64,000 nt of DNA, from NCBI GenBank assembly GCA_900065925.1, contig LN890280.1, forward strand, positions 860,451 through 924,450, in the 5' to 3' direction. Under the pieces are notes generated by a model. That model was not told the origin of the DNA, ran no database searches, and was given only the letters and a program-made list of their open reading frames with translations. Positions 18,425 through 27,430 of the stretch are shown here, in pieces (positions within the stretch are counted from its first letter, which is position 1; each line of letters opens with the position of its first letter). Position numbers and translations under genes: made by a program. This stretch comes from Nitrosotalea devaniterrae (GTDB lineage: Archaea > Thermoproteota > Nitrososphaeria > Nitrososphaerales > Nitrosopumilaceae).

Positions 18425-19117
18425 TTATCCTAGGTCAACTATCTGAGTTGTAACTGCTGGCACTTGTCTTTCTACAGTCAATGCAGAACCGGTTGGTAGT
18501 ACAACTTCAGCTTTGATGTTGTCTAATTGTGCTGGTCTGTCTGCACTCTTGTATGCAATTACCAAGTTTGCATGTTCACCTTGATCAAGTATGCTGTTGG
18601 TGTTCTTGCTGACATCCCAGTATACGATTGCTTGTGTAGTGGATGGCGCTGATGCTGTTGTTCCATTTGTTGGGTTCTGTGTGACACACCCTGCTGTAAC
18701 TGCAGCAGAAACTGCTGATGATACAGTAGTATATGTTGTTGATGTTAGAACACATGCGCTCTTGTAGATGTTGTCGTATCTTACAGTATTGCTGTAATAC
18801 TTGATGTCTGCAAGAGCTGGATCAAGACTTACTGCGTCTCCTCCACCTGCTACCTTGAGAGGTATCACTGTTGCATTAAGTACACTACCTGAGACGTATC
18901 CTATGCCGGTTACTTTACCTGCAATCTCAAGTGCACTGCTTGACTCTGTGACAGATGATGAAATTGCTGTCTTTGCCTTTTGTGTTGTTGAAAAACCCAT
19001 GTTGAGAACGACAAAGGCTAAAGCTGCAGCAACGATTACGAATGCTATCATAACTATTGCAGACTCTATACCGATGACTCCTCTACGAGTCTTTCTACTT
19101 CTTGTTGTAGAATTCAT
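18425..19117 (-). CDS. arlB: archaellin ArlB, copy 3
   Basis: 230 residues; same leader and core helix as copy 2. The central region differs from copy 2 (for instance CVTQNPTNG in place of CTDKDAVNG, residues 144-152), which should lie on the filament exterior. Leader, core and the C-terminal ~40 residues are the same. Own upstream element and own T-rich terminator. Confidence 0.92.
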   Translation of the reverse strand: MNSTTRSRKTRRGVIGIESAIVMIAFVIVAAALAFVVLNMGFSTTQKAKTAISSSVTESSSALEIAGKVTGIGYVSGSVLNATVIPLKVAGGGDAVSLDPALADIKYYSNTVRYDNIYKSACVLTSTTYTTVSSAVSAAVTAGCVTQNPTNGTTASAPSTTQAIVYWDVSKNTNSILDQGEHANLVIAYKSADRPAQLDNIKAEVVLPTGSALTVERQVPAVTTQIVDLG

Positions 19118-19164
19118 TAGTTGTAGTATGATGTGCCTGCTACATATCCAACAGTGTGCGACAA

Positions 19165-19176
19165 CCGAACAAACAT
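19165..19176 (-). promoter_or_regulatory. ATGTTTGTTCGG box upstream of archaellin 3
   Basis: Variant of the archaellin box, sharing TGTTTG and TC. It lies beyond the end of the copy 2/copy 3 duplication, so the box is not simply carried along by it. Confidence 0.35.
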
Positions 19177-19281
19177 TGTACGGGACAATAAATGGTATAT
19201 TGTACTGTCTTTAAATATGATGTCACTTAAAATGATAAAATAATTAGATGATTTTTTATCAGTAAAATATAACTCTAGAAA

Positions 19282-19302
19282 TTAATTAAAAATAAAAAAG
19301 AA
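19282..19302 (-). terminator. T-rich terminator of archaellin 4
   Basis: Closely similar T-rich tract after the stop codon. Archaellin 1 lacks such a tract and runs into the motor operon. Confidence 0.55.
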
Positions 19303-19325
19303 GAGTTGTTGAGTAAGTTTTTTGC

Positions 19326-20027
19326 TTACCCCAAGTCCACAGTTGTTTCTGTAACTGCTGGCACTTGTCTTTCTATAGTCAACGCAGAGCCAGTTGGAAC
19401 TATGATTTCAGCCTTGACTGTATCTAGCTGTTTTGGCTGGTCACCGTTCTTGTAAACAATTACCAAATCTGCATGTTCACCTACGTCAAGTATGTTGTTG
19501 TTGTTCTTGTTGACATCCCAGTAAACCATTGCCTTTGTGCCGTTTGGATATTGGTTATCTCCAAGATTGGTGATTGGATCATGGTCTATGCATGCCTTGC
19601 CAGTTGCACCAATTTTTATTGCATAGGATGCATTGATTACATTTCCACTACTTCCTAGTGCGCAACCTACTCCAAAGATGTTGTCATATCTTACTGAATT
19701 GCTGTAATACTTGATGTCAGTCAAAGTAGGATCAAGACTTACTGCGTCTCCTCCACCTGCTACCTTGAGAGGTATCATTGTGGCGTTTAGCTGAGATTTA
19801 GCTACATCTCCAAATCCTGTTACTTTACCTGCAATCTCAAGTGCACTGCTTGACTCTGTGACAGATGATGAAATTGCTGTCTTTGCCTTTTGTGTTGTTG
19901 AAAAACCCATGTTGAGAACGACAAAGGCTAAAGCTGCAGCAACGATTACGAATGCTATCATAACTATTGCAGACTCTATACCGATGACTCCTCTACGAGT
20001 CTTTCTGCTTCTTACTGCCGAGTTCAT
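19326..20027 (-). CDS. arlB: archaellin ArlB, copy 4 (first in the array)
   Basis: 233 residues with leader MNSAVRSRKTRRGVIG. The body is identical in DNA to archaellin 1 over 669 bases, although two other archaellins and a cupredoxin gene lie between them. That points to recent gene conversion or duplication rather than old divergence. It has its own upstream element and a T-rich terminator, so expression is probably independent of the motor operon. Confidence 0.92.
   Translation of the reverse strand: MNSAVRSRKTRRGVIGIESAIVMIAFVIVAAALAFVVLNMGFSTTQKAKTAISSSVTESSSALEIAGKVTGFGDVAKSQLNATMIPLKVAGGGDAVSLDPTLTDIKYYSNSVRYDNIFGVGCALGSSGNVINASYAIKIGATGKACIDHDPITNLGDNQYPNGTKAMVYWDVNKNNNNILDVGEHADLVIVYKNGDQPKQLDTVKAEIIVPTGSALTIERQVPAVTETTVDLG
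19330..19998 (-). repeat. 669-bp identical tract, archaellin copy 4 side
   Basis: Partner of 15556-16224 at a distance of 3774 bases. Promoter, leader codons and terminator regions differ between the two genes. Confidence 0.9.
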
Positions 20028-20073
20028 TGTTTTTGGGTTGTGTTAGGTGGTATTATCCACAAGTCTGTATAGA

Positions 20074-20086
20074 TTGAACAAACAAT
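20074..20086 (-). promoter_or_regulatory. TTGTTTGTTCAA box upstream of archaellin 4
   Basis: Variant of the archaellin box, followed by TCTATACA as at archaellin 2. Confidence 0.35.
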
Positions 20087-20265
20087 GACTATATTCCAAT
20101 GAAAATTGACACATGTTTTGTGATTATGACAATTTATTTTTCATGTGTGTTTATTCTGTACAAACGCTATCCTATATGATGGAAATAAGGCTAAAAAGAT
20201 GACAAAAATGTGTTATTTTGCTTATGGTGTATTGTCTGATGTTTTCTCTCATGGAGTAAATTACA

Positions 20266-21375
20266 ATGAGTAATACTTTATCACGACCCGAAGAGTCTTC
20301 TCTAAAACAAGGTGCCAAAGAAAAAGGTGGTAGTTTTACACTTGAAAGAGTGGCAGAATTGTCTGAAATCCTTGCAAGTAAGGTAGAGGCCGCAATAAAT
20401 GAAATTGAAAGACTCAACGGTCAGACGCATATGATTGCAATCAATGCAAGAATAGAAGCAAGCAGAGCTGGTATGGCAGGAAAGGCATTTTCTGTTGTAG
20501 CTGAACAAATGAATGATCTCTCAGGTAAAATTGGTATAGTAAGTAAGAAGATGAGAAATGAAAGCCGTGGTTCTATTGATGAATTAGGAAATTTAATAAA
20601 AACACAAGCAACAATTGTTCGGGGTACACGACTCTCTGATCTTGCATTGACTAACATTGATCTAATTGACAGGAACTTGTATGAACGATCATGTGATGTG
20701 CGTTGGTGGGCAACAGATGATACTATTGTTAATGCGCTACATAAAAAATCAAAGGAAAGTTTTGATCTTGTATCAAAACGACTTGGCATCATACTGAATT
20801 CTTATACTGTATATTTTGATCTAGTACTGTGTGATCTTGATGGAAATGTAGTGGCAAATGGAAGGCCTGAAAATTATAAGTCGGTTGGCATGAATGTAAA
20901 AAACACTGGATGGTTTTCAAGTGCGATGAAAACTAGCAGTGGAAAAGAATTTGGTTTTCAAACAGTCAGCAAGTGCCCCATGGTGAATAATGAACTAAGT
21001 CTTGTATTTTCTTGTACCGTTAGAGAACACGGTGAGCAAAACGGTCCTATTATTGGTGTGCTTGGAGTTATATTTCGTTGGGAAGACTTGGCACAAAAAA
21101 TTGTAAAGGGCGTACCAATTGCCGACGAGGAAAAAGACAAAACAAGAATTTGCATTGTGGATGGAAATGGTCTTCTTCTTGCAGATTCAAAGGATTTGGT
21201 ACTTGATGATAAAATAGAATTCCTAGGTAAAAATGAACTTTTCAAGGAGAAAAAGGGCTTTACAATATCTGATTATGATGATGAAAAATGCTGTGTTGCA
21301 CATGCTTTCTCTACTGGCTATGAGACGTATGCTTCTGGATGGCATTCTGTAATTGTTCAAAGGTTAAAGACCTAG
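20266..21375 (+). CDS. soluble chemoreceptor-like protein: degenerate MCP tip plus C-terminal Cache-like domain
   Basis: 369 residues, no membrane helix. Residues ~25-100 form a helical hairpin whose tip resembles the MCP signalling tip but has drifted (GQTHMIAINARIEASRAGM where MCPs have [19 protein letters not shown]). Residues ~110-365 resemble a Cache/PAS-like ligand-binding domain (VLCDLDGNVVANGRP, GWFSSAMKTSSGKEFGFQ, GVLGVIFRWEDLAQKI, CIVDGNGLLLADS). This inverted order, signalling part first and sensor last, is known from bacterial cytoplasmic MCP-like proteins. It begins the chemotaxis region. I infer an intracellular sensor feeding CheA or acting as a decoy; the weakened tip leaves CheA contact uncertain. 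Confidence 0.7.
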   Translation: MSNTLSRPEESSLKQGAKEKGGSFTLERVAELSEILASKVEAAINEIERLNGQTHMIAINARIEASRAGMAGKAFSVVAEQMNDLSGKIGIVSKKMRNESRGSIDELGNLIKTQATIVRGTRLSDLALTNIDLIDRNLYERSCDVRWWATDDTIVNALHKKSKESFDLVSKRLGIILNSYTVYFDLVLCDLDGNVVANGRPENYKSVGMNVKNTGWFSSAMKTSSGKEFGFQTVSKCPMVNNELSLVFSCTVREHGEQNGPIIGVLGVIFRWEDLAQKIVKGVPIADEEKDKTRICIVDGNGLLLADSKDLVLDDKIEFLGKNELFKEKKGFTISDYDDEKCCVAHAFSTGYETYASGWHSVIVQRLKT

Positions 21376-21494
21376 TAGACAAAACTTTGTAGTGCCGTCT
21401 TGGATGCGATCTATCGTATTTAGAACCGAAATGGTCTAAAATAAGGTCAAAACATGCGTAATTGTTTTAATTCCTTGGTGGAGATTTTCCAGTA

Positions 21495-21779
21495 ATGAAC
21501 AATGCTTCCGATGGTTACCCATTTGATGGCATATGGGATGCCATGGGAACACAAGATCTGGAACCTCTGAGCAAAGAAGACGGATATCGTTGGGGTCTAT
21601 CTCACCTGGGGTATGTCAAAAGGGAATTGCTAAAACTTGAGGAACGTGCACTAGCAAGACGTGATGCTGAATTGCTTCACGATATTGTTTCATCAAAACT
21701 ACGAGCAATAGAGGCAGAAGAAGAACTACAAAAGAAACTTGAAGATATACAAAAACAAAATTCTGATTCAGAATTTTAA
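21495..21779 (+). CDS. small charged helical protein between chemoreceptor genes
   Basis: 94 residues that I do not recognise. An N-terminal stretch with aromatic residues (YPFDGIWDAMG) precedes a long charged helix (KRELLKLEERALARRDAELLHDIVSSK) that looks coiled-coil forming. No Cys, no membrane segment. It lies between the soluble receptor and the MCP on the same strand, so a role in the chemotaxis array or archaellum switch is possible. This is inference from position only. Confidence 0.55.
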   Translation: MNNASDGYPFDGIWDAMGTQDLEPLSKEDGYRWGLSHLGYVKRELLKLEERALARRDAELLHDIVSSKLRAIEAEEELQKKLEDIQKQNSDSEF

Positions 21780-21827
21780 ATTATTTTAACGCAAAAAATT
21801 TGTGTCAAAATAATATAGTAATTCTCA

Positions 21828-21845
21828 TGTATGATCAATTCAAAC
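21828..21845 (+). promoter_or_regulatory. TGTATGATCAAWTCRAAC element upstream of the MCP gene
   Basis: 18 bases matching 16 of 18 positions of the element at 28318-28335 upstream of the second cheY. The core TGATCAA is also related to the archaellin boxes. Its position 46 bases before the MCP start suits a promoter or activator site. Confidence 0.4.
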
Positions 21846-21890
21846 ACACGTGTACATATTATGGTTCCATCATGATGAATTTACATTAGA

Positions 21891-23237
21891 ATGAACCTCA
21901 AGTCAATTTTCCAAAAAAGTCTTAAAACAAAAATCATTGCAATGGTCAATGTAGCCTCGGCCATATCTATCGCAACTATCTCTGTTGCAAGTTACTCTGC
22001 TGCCGGTCATACTTCTGGTAGTGATGATACTCTGAGATATGTTGTTACTGGCATCATAATGCAAGGGGTTGTAGGTATTTCTGCATATTTTATGGCACGC
22101 TCTATTACAAAACCTATACTACATATGGCATCTGTTGCAGAAAAAATTAGTCATGGAGATCTTACCGTGGAATTATCGACATCAAAATCAAATGATGAGC
22201 TTGGAAAACTAACTAATGAGTTTAGCAATATGGTTGTTAGTCTGCGTCAATTGGTATCTCAGGTAAGGGATGGCTCATCTCTTGTTGCATCAAATTCTGA
22301 ACAAGTTGTATCTTCAACAGAACAAATGAATTCGTCTGTACAGCAAATCTCTTCAACTATAGAGCAGATATCAAAAGGTTCACAGACTCAGGCCCAAGAG
22401 CTAGAAGAAACAAGCAAAGTAGTGGTTAAGCTTACAAATGAAATGAAAAAACTTGCTTCAAAAGCTGGAATCACTGCAGATCTCACAAAAGAAGTGGGGT
22501 TGATATCTGCAACAGGCTCTAAATCTGCAGCCGAAGCAGACTTTAGAATGTCAAAGATAATTAGTGTCACAAATGAATCTGCAAAGAAGATAAAAGAGCT
22601 CGCAGAGCGAAGTGGGGAAATTACCGCAGTTGTTGACGTGATACGCAAAATTGCAGACCAGACTAACTTACTTGCTCTCAATGCTGCAATAGAAGCAGCT
22701 CGTGCAGGTGAGGCAGGAAGAGGATTTGCAGTAGTTGCAGATGAGGTCAAAAGACTTGCAGAAGGTTCTGCAAAATCATCTGAAGAGATAGATGGCTTGA
22801 TAAAACAGATACAAGAAGATGCCAAGGCTACAGTATTGAGCATAGAGGGTGGCACAAAGGAAGTATCTGAAGGCAGAATTGTAATAGACAAGGCGTTAAA
22901 GGCACTAAATGAAATAGCTTCTAAAGTAACAGAAGTATCAGTAAACGTACTGGATGTGGCAAACATCACACAAGTTCAAGTGGGTGAAATCGAACAATTG
23001 TCAAAGGCCGCCTCTGAGATTGCAGCTGTCTCGGAACAAAATGCTTCAGCAACTGAAGAAGCATCAGCTGCCACTGAACAACAAACTGCTGGAACTCAGG
23101 AGATTGCAGCATCGGTACAAAAAATGGCAATAATGGCAGATGATCTGACAAAGATTACTGCGGGTTTCAAACTTCCCGAAGTTTCTAATTCTAAAATAAG
23201 AAAATCTGGAGAAATAAAAGAAGAGGTAATGATATAA
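21891..23237 (+). CDS. methyl-accepting chemotaxis protein without an external sensor domain
   Basis: 448 residues. Two membrane helices (about 13-36 and 49-69) are joined by only ~12 residues, so there is no extracellular sensing domain. A HAMP domain (about 70-122) and a long signalling hairpin follow; its canonical tip [19 protein letters not shown] lies near residues 256-274. Gln/Glu-rich helices flank the tip and offer methylation sites for CheR/CheB. It may sense membrane state or energy, or pass signals from partner proteins. Its stop overlaps the cheW start (TAATG), making it the first gene of the che operon. Confidence 0.9.
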   Translation: MNLKSIFQKSLKTKIIAMVNVASAISIATISVASYSAAGHTSGSDDTLRYVVTGIIMQGVVGISAYFMARSITKPILHMASVAEKISHGDLTVELSTSKSNDELGKLTNEFSNMVVSLRQLVSQVRDGSSLVASNSEQVVSSTEQMNSSVQQISSTIEQISKGSQTQAQELEETSKVVVKLTNEMKKLASKAGITADLTKEVGLISATGSKSAAEADFRMSKIISVTNESAKKIKELAERSGEITAVVDVIRKIADQTNLLALNAAIEAARAGEAGRGFAVVADEVKRLAEGSAKSSEEIDGLIKQIQEDAKATVLSIEGGTKEVSEGRIVIDKALKALNEIASKVTEVSVNVLDVANITQVQVGEIEQLSKAASEIAAVSEQNASATEEASAATEQQTAGTQEIAASVQKMAIMADDLTKITAGFKLPEVSNSKIRKSGEIKEEVMI

Positions 23238-23719
23238 TGAGTGAAACAATAATTGAAGGAAATCTACAGATTGTTGTTTTTAGTCTACTTGACTCCAAGT
23301 TACACAAAAGAGAAGAATATGGCGTCTTGATAGAGCAAGTCAGAGAGATACGCCCTCTTGAATCTATCACTAAAGTGCCTAATGCGAAAAGCTATGTTCT
23401 TGGAGTGATGAACCTGAGAGGTATGATTGTTCCAGTGATTGACGTAAAAGAAAAACTTGGTTTTTCAAGTGATGGTATTCCTAGTCCCAAGGCACGTGTT
23501 CTTGTGGCAGATGTTGAAGGACAACTCACTGGTCTTCTGATTGATGAAGTTGATCAAGTGATGCGAATCACACCAAAAGAAGTAGAGACTAGTCTTTCTG
23601 GAGGCCTTGAATCATTAGAATATGTCAAGGGCGTAGCAAAAATTTCAGGCAGGCTTGTTGTGCTCTTGGACATGGAAAAACTCTTGAAAGATACTACATC
23701 TTCTGTGCAGGGAGCATAA
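23237..23719 (+). CDS. cheW: chemotaxis coupling protein CheW
   Basis: 160 residues of the CheW SH3-like fold, linking receptors to CheA. Typical features are YGVLIEQVREIRPLESITKVPNA near the N-terminus, VLGVMNLRGMIVPVIDV in the middle, and VAKISGRLVVLLDMEKLL at the end. Overlaps the MCP stop by one base; the first cheY begins two bases after its stop. Confidence 0.92.
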   Translation: MSETIIEGNLQIVVFSLLDSKLHKREEYGVLIEQVREIRPLESITKVPNAKSYVLGVMNLRGMIVPVIDVKEKLGFSSDGIPSPKARVLVADVEGQLTGLLIDEVDQVMRITPKEVETSLSGGLESLEYVKGVAKISGRLVVLLDMEKLLKDTTSSVQGA

Positions 23720-24115
23720 ACATGTCCACAACTAGTGCAGTCAAAGTACTGATTGTAGACGATGCGTCATTTATGAGAGTTGTACTAAAAGACATTCTAG
23801 TATCACATGGACTAGTATCACAAATCTATGAGGCAGGAGATGGTGTTGCAGCAGTAGATGCATACAAGCAATTCAAGCCTGATGTTGTTACAATGGATGT
23901 AAACATGCCAAAGGCAGATGGAATCCAGGCCCTCAAGGCAATCATCCAGTTCAATCCTCGAGCAAAGGTAATCATGGTTACATCAGTTGAGCAAAAGCAT
24001 ATCGTACAGGATGCAATAAAATCTGGTGCACGTGATTATGTCATAAAGCCGTTTGATAGATCAAATGTTGCAATGGTAATGAGCAAGGTTATCAGGTCGA
24101 AATAACATGATGACA
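23716..24115 (+). repeat. 400-bp identical cheY repeat, copy A
   Basis: Identical to 28474-28873 including six bases before the ATG and ten after the stop; those ten include the start of cheB. I found no mismatch on reading both. Confidence 0.92.
23722..24105 (+). CDS. cheY: chemotaxis response regulator CheY, copy A
   Basis: 127-residue receiver: acidic pair in IVDDAS (13-14), phospho-acceptor D59 (VVTMDVNMP), switch Thr T87, Lys K109 (VIKPFD). It carries the CheA signal to the archaellum, in archaea through CheF-type adaptors; none was recognised in this window. It lies in the che operon between cheW and cheB. The protein is identical to that of the second cheY at 28480-28863. Confidence 0.92.
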   Translation: MSTTSAVKVLIVDDASFMRVVLKDILVSHGLVSQIYEAGDGVAAVDAYKQFKPDVVTMDVNMPKADGIQALKAIIQFNPRAKVIMVTSVEQKHIVQDAIKSGARDYVIKPFDRSNVAMVMSKVIRSK

Positions 24116-25174
24116 GCATCTGAGAAAAATCAGATAAGTGTGATGATAGTAAACGATTCGCCTTACATGGTATCGCTTCTAAGTGATTTGCTGTCTTCGG
24201 AAAATCATATCAAAATAGTAGAGACTGCACGAGATGGATTAGAGGCATTACGAAAACTGCGACATCTTTCACCAGATATCATACTTTTAGACATGGAAAT
24301 GCCAAACATGGATGGACTGTCCTTTATTGAAAATGTAAATCTCTTACCAGAAAAAGATTTGCGTATTATTGTAGTTAGCAATTATAGTCCCTCTAACGCC
24401 AAATTAATTCTAGACTCACTTGAGCTTGGGGCAGTTGATTTTATCTCTATACCACCTGATGACCCACATGTAGTTGAAAAACTAAAAGGTGCACTATTGT
24501 CAAAGATTGAAGTTGCATCTCACTCTAATAGGGATGCTCTTATTCCAAAGGCAATTTCAAAACTGAAACCATCTAAAAATGCAAATACTATATCTGAAGG
24601 AGTGGCATCTACCGTTGTAGTAATTGGAGCATCAACCGGGGCCCCTCGCATAATAAATAATATACTAAAAGATATACCAAGTGATATTCCTGCCGGATTC
24701 TTGATTGTACAACACATGAATAAGGAATTCATTTCAACTTTTGCACAAAGACTTGATACAATTTCCAAATTACATGTAAAAGAAGCAGTAGAAGGTGACA
24801 AAATAATGGAAGGAACTGTACTACTTGCTCCTGGGGATATGCACATGATGGTATTACCTTCTCGTCAAATCAAACTAGATCATGGACCAAAAAGATTTGG
24901 CGTAAGACCTGCTGTAAATGTCACAATGGTCTCTGCCTCTGAAGTGTTTGGCGCAAGCACTATAGGAGTATTATTATCTGGAATGGGACAAGATGGAGCT
25001 TTTGGAATGAAGATGGTAAAGAAAAGATGTGGCCTTACACTGGCTCAAAATGAATCATCTTCGGTAGTATTTGGCATGGCAAAAGCTGCAAATGATCTAC
25101 ATGCTGTTGACAAAATGGTTGATGCTGATGACTTGGCACATGAAATTATCAAGGTGGTAAAACAGAGTGTCTGA
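24107..25174 (+). CDS. cheB: chemotaxis methylesterase/deamidase CheB
   Basis: 355 residues. The receiver domain (1-125) has phospho-acceptor D62 (ILLDMEMP); the usual first acidic residue of the pocket is Asn (VNDS), leaving one fewer Mg-binding carboxylate. The C-terminal esterase domain (about 165-350) has the catalytic set S176 (GASTGAP), H203 (IVQHM) and D296 (GMGQDG). It removes methyl groups from receptor glutamates to reset sensitivity. It begins one base after cheY and overlaps cheA by eight bases. Confidence 0.93.
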   Translation: MMTASEKNQISVMIVNDSPYMVSLLSDLLSSENHIKIVETARDGLEALRKLRHLSPDIILLDMEMPNMDGLSFIENVNLLPEKDLRIIVVSNYSPSNAKLILDSLELGAVDFISIPPDDPHVVEKLKGALLSKIEVASHSNRDALIPKAISKLKPSKNANTISEGVASTVVVIGASTGAPRIINNILKDIPSDIPAGFLIVQHMNKEFISTFAQRLDTISKLHVKEAVEGDKIMEGTVLLAPGDMHMMVLPSRQIKLDHGPKRFGVRPAVNVTMVSASEVFGASTIGVLLSGMGQDGAFGMKMVKKRCGLTLAQNESSSVVFGMAKAANDLHAVDKMVDADDLAHEIIKVVKQSV

Positions 25175-26732
25175 TAATAGTAAATACCGCGAGATGTTTG
25201 TGCAGGAAGCATTAGAACATGTTGAAAGTCTAAACCAACATCTACTAAAATTTGAAGAAGAACCAAATGTTCGGGAACACGTAGATGTGTTATTCCGATC
25301 TGCTCACACTCTAAAAGGTATGGCTGCAACTATGAGCTATGACCAGATTCGTGAGATTTGCAGAACAATAGAAGAAATTTTTGATACATTCAGAAAAGGT
25401 GAAGAGACCATAACCACAGAACTTGGCAACGTGATCTTTTATGGAATCGACCTCTTAAAACAATTAATCCAGGATGAAACAAAAAAAATTAATCTTGACG
25501 AATTCCAAAACTATGTAAAAAATCCGTCAGATCTAAAACAAAATAATGATGAATCAGATACTACATTGACCCAACAAGTAAAATCGCCTACTGTTAGAGT
25601 GAAAATGCAAGATCTGGACTCACTTGTGAATTTGGTGGGTGAAATGATGATATCAAAAATGAGACTAGAGCAGATATTGCACACTCATGATTCTGACGAA
25701 GGCCGCGAGATATTGATGACTCTTGGCAGGTTGATAACTGATATCCAATATCAGACAATGAAAATTAGACTAGTTCCAATTGACCAAGTCTTCAATAGGT
25801 TTTCACGAATGATACGAGATGTTTCAACTTCGCTTGGAAAAGAAGTAAAACTTGATGTGGATGATTCTGGTATCGAACTTGACCGTACTGTATTGGATGC
25901 CATCACTGATCCTCTTCTCCACATGTTGCGAAATGCGGTAGATCATGGACTCGAAACCCCCTCTGAAAGAAAGGAAACAGGAAAACCGAAAACAGGTACA
26001 ATACGTCTTCGTGCAAGTAGGATGGGAGACCGTGTGGAAATCCATGTGGAAGATGATGGAAAGGGAATTGACCTTGAGGCCATCAAAACAAAAGCGCTAG
26101 AAAAACAAATCATGACTGCAGAGGATCTTGCACGCATGTCTGATGAAGAGATTGTCGGTTTGGTTGGAACTCCTGGGCTTTCGACTGCAAAGACTGTTAC
26201 CGATATTTCTGGCAGGGGTGTAGGAATGGATGTGGTCATGACACAGGTAAAAAATGTAGGTGGACAGGTAAAGATTATCACGAAAAAAGGAAAGGGTACC
26301 AATATCATACTGACAATACCTATGAGTTTGGCCATAATTGGTGGCTTACTTGTAAATATATCTAATCAAAAATACGTACTCCCTCTTTCTAGCATATCAA
26401 CCACTGTTACAGTAGACAAGGATGAAATAAAAAATGTACATGGCAAAGAAATGATAACGCTTCGAGATAAAGTTGTACCAATAATTCGGGCTGCAAAAAT
26501 TTTGGGTCTGGTTTCTACTCTTGACGAGGCATCTAATTCTCAGATAAATATTGTTGTAGTTGAGAAGGATGGCAAGTCTTATGGTTTGATTGTAGATTCG
26601 CTTGAACGAGAACAAGAAGTCGTAATAAAACGTCTTGATGGATTGTCAAACTCACTAAATACCTTTTCTGATGCTACAATACTGCCTGATGGAAAAGTTG
26701 CATTAATTCTAGAGCCGTCATTGTTGGTGTAA
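25167..26732 (+). CDS. cheA: chemotaxis histidine kinase CheA (no P2 domain)
   Basis: 521 residues. P1 phosphotransfer domain with H47 (RSAHTLKG), a short linker, P3 dimerisation (about 140-200), P4 ATPase with N box LRNAVDHGLETP, G1 DDGKGID and G2 GRGVGMDVV, and a P5 CheW-like domain to the end. CheA proteins are often near 650 residues. The deficit is explained by the missing P2 CheY-binding domain, replaced by about 30 residues, so CheY probably docks directly on P1/P4. The start lies within the end of cheB. Confidence 0.93.
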   Translation: MSDNSKYREMFVQEALEHVESLNQHLLKFEEEPNVREHVDVLFRSAHTLKGMAATMSYDQIREICRTIEEIFDTFRKGEETITTELGNVIFYGIDLLKQLIQDETKKINLDEFQNYVKNPSDLKQNNDESDTTLTQQVKSPTVRVKMQDLDSLVNLVGEMMISKMRLEQILHTHDSDEGREILMTLGRLITDIQYQTMKIRLVPIDQVFNRFSRMIRDVSTSLGKEVKLDVDDSGIELDRTVLDAITDPLLHMLRNAVDHGLETPSERKETGKPKTGTIRLRASRMGDRVEIHVEDDGKGIDLEAIKTKALEKQIMTAEDLARMSDEEIVGLVGTPGLSTAKTVTDISGRGVGMDVVMTQVKNVGGQVKIITKKGKGTNIILTIPMSLAIIGGLLVNISNQKYVLPLSSISTTVTVDKDEIKNVHGKEMITLRDKVVPIIRAAKILGLVSTLDEASNSQINIVVVEKDGKSYGLIVDSLEREQEVVIKRLDGLSNSLNTFSDATILPDGKVALILEPSLLV

Positions 26733-26735
26733 AAT

Positions 26736-27341
26736 ATGAAAATGTCAACTAATGCGTTAAACCAAGTTGAATTGAATGCCCTCGAGGGAGTTCTTGATTC
26801 ATACATAACTCAAAAAACATCTGTTGCACTATCATCGCTTCTTGGAGAGTCAATCAGTCATGTTGTTAAACAAACACATTTGGAAGTTTCACAAATTGGA
26901 AATATGGGTACAGTAATTAAAGAAATTGTAGCGTGTTCTGTATTTTTGCACGGTGGTGGAGATATTCGCCTAGGGATCTTGTATACGATACCTGAGCAAG
27001 ATGCAAAACAAATTGCTGCAAAATTAATGTGCACGGATAAAATTGATTCACTTGACGATCTATCAAAATCCGCAATATCTGAGGTAGGGAATATCATGTC
27101 AGGCTCATTTTTTAATGCACTATCTGATCACACTGGGCTGAAAGTGGAACTTTCTACGCCTGATTTTGCAATGACGTCAATTTCTGCATTATTGGAGCCT
27201 CACGCATCAGAATTTGTGTGTCCTACTAGCGATATGGTAACAGAAGTTGAATTTACTGGAAAAGATAGCGGTCTGAGATTACACATGTTGATAATCCAGG
27301 ATTATGATAATGCCAGAAAGCTAATGAATCCTAACAGGTGA
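26736..27341 (+). CDS. cheC: CheC-family CheY-P phosphatase, copy 1
   Basis: 201 residues. The catalytic helix motif S-x3-E-x2-N is present once (SAISEVGNIMSGSFFNAL, about residue 115); the equivalent first-half helix (LNALEGVLDSYITQ) lacks the Glu and Asn. Usual CheC has two such sites, so this is a single-site form. CheC removes phosphate from CheY-P and often partners CheD, which is encoded nearby. Begins three bases after cheA. Confidence 0.8.
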   Translation: MKMSTNALNQVELNALEGVLDSYITQKTSVALSSLLGESISHVVKQTHLEVSQIGNMGTVIKEIVACSVFLHGGGDIRLGILYTIPEQDAKQIAAKLMCTDKIDSLDDLSKSAISEVGNIMSGSFFNALSDHTGLKVELSTPDFAMTSISALLEPHASEFVCPTSDMVTEVEFTGKDSGLRLHMLIIQDYDNARKLMNPNR

Positions 27342-27430
27342 TACAGGTTGGAAAAACTCTACACTTTCTACTCCATAATGACAAGTTGTGACTCTGATAT
27401 TTTAAGCACAAATGATCTTGGTGAGAATGA

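Larger units (their letters stand above)
18382..19158 (-). repeat. tandem archaellin duplication, unit B
   Basis: Partner of 17442-18218. The similarity ends abruptly at 18218/19158, just upstream of the shared leader segment. Confidence 0.85.

Noticed and set aside
18801-19214. Antisense frames over the archaellin genes (also 17861-18223)
   Set aside because: They mirror the identical archaellin coding sequence and so recur at each copy; no ribosome site or family.
22388-22969. 193-codon minus-strand frame inside the MCP gene
   Set aside because: A shadow of the repetitive Ala/Ser codons of the receptor helices.
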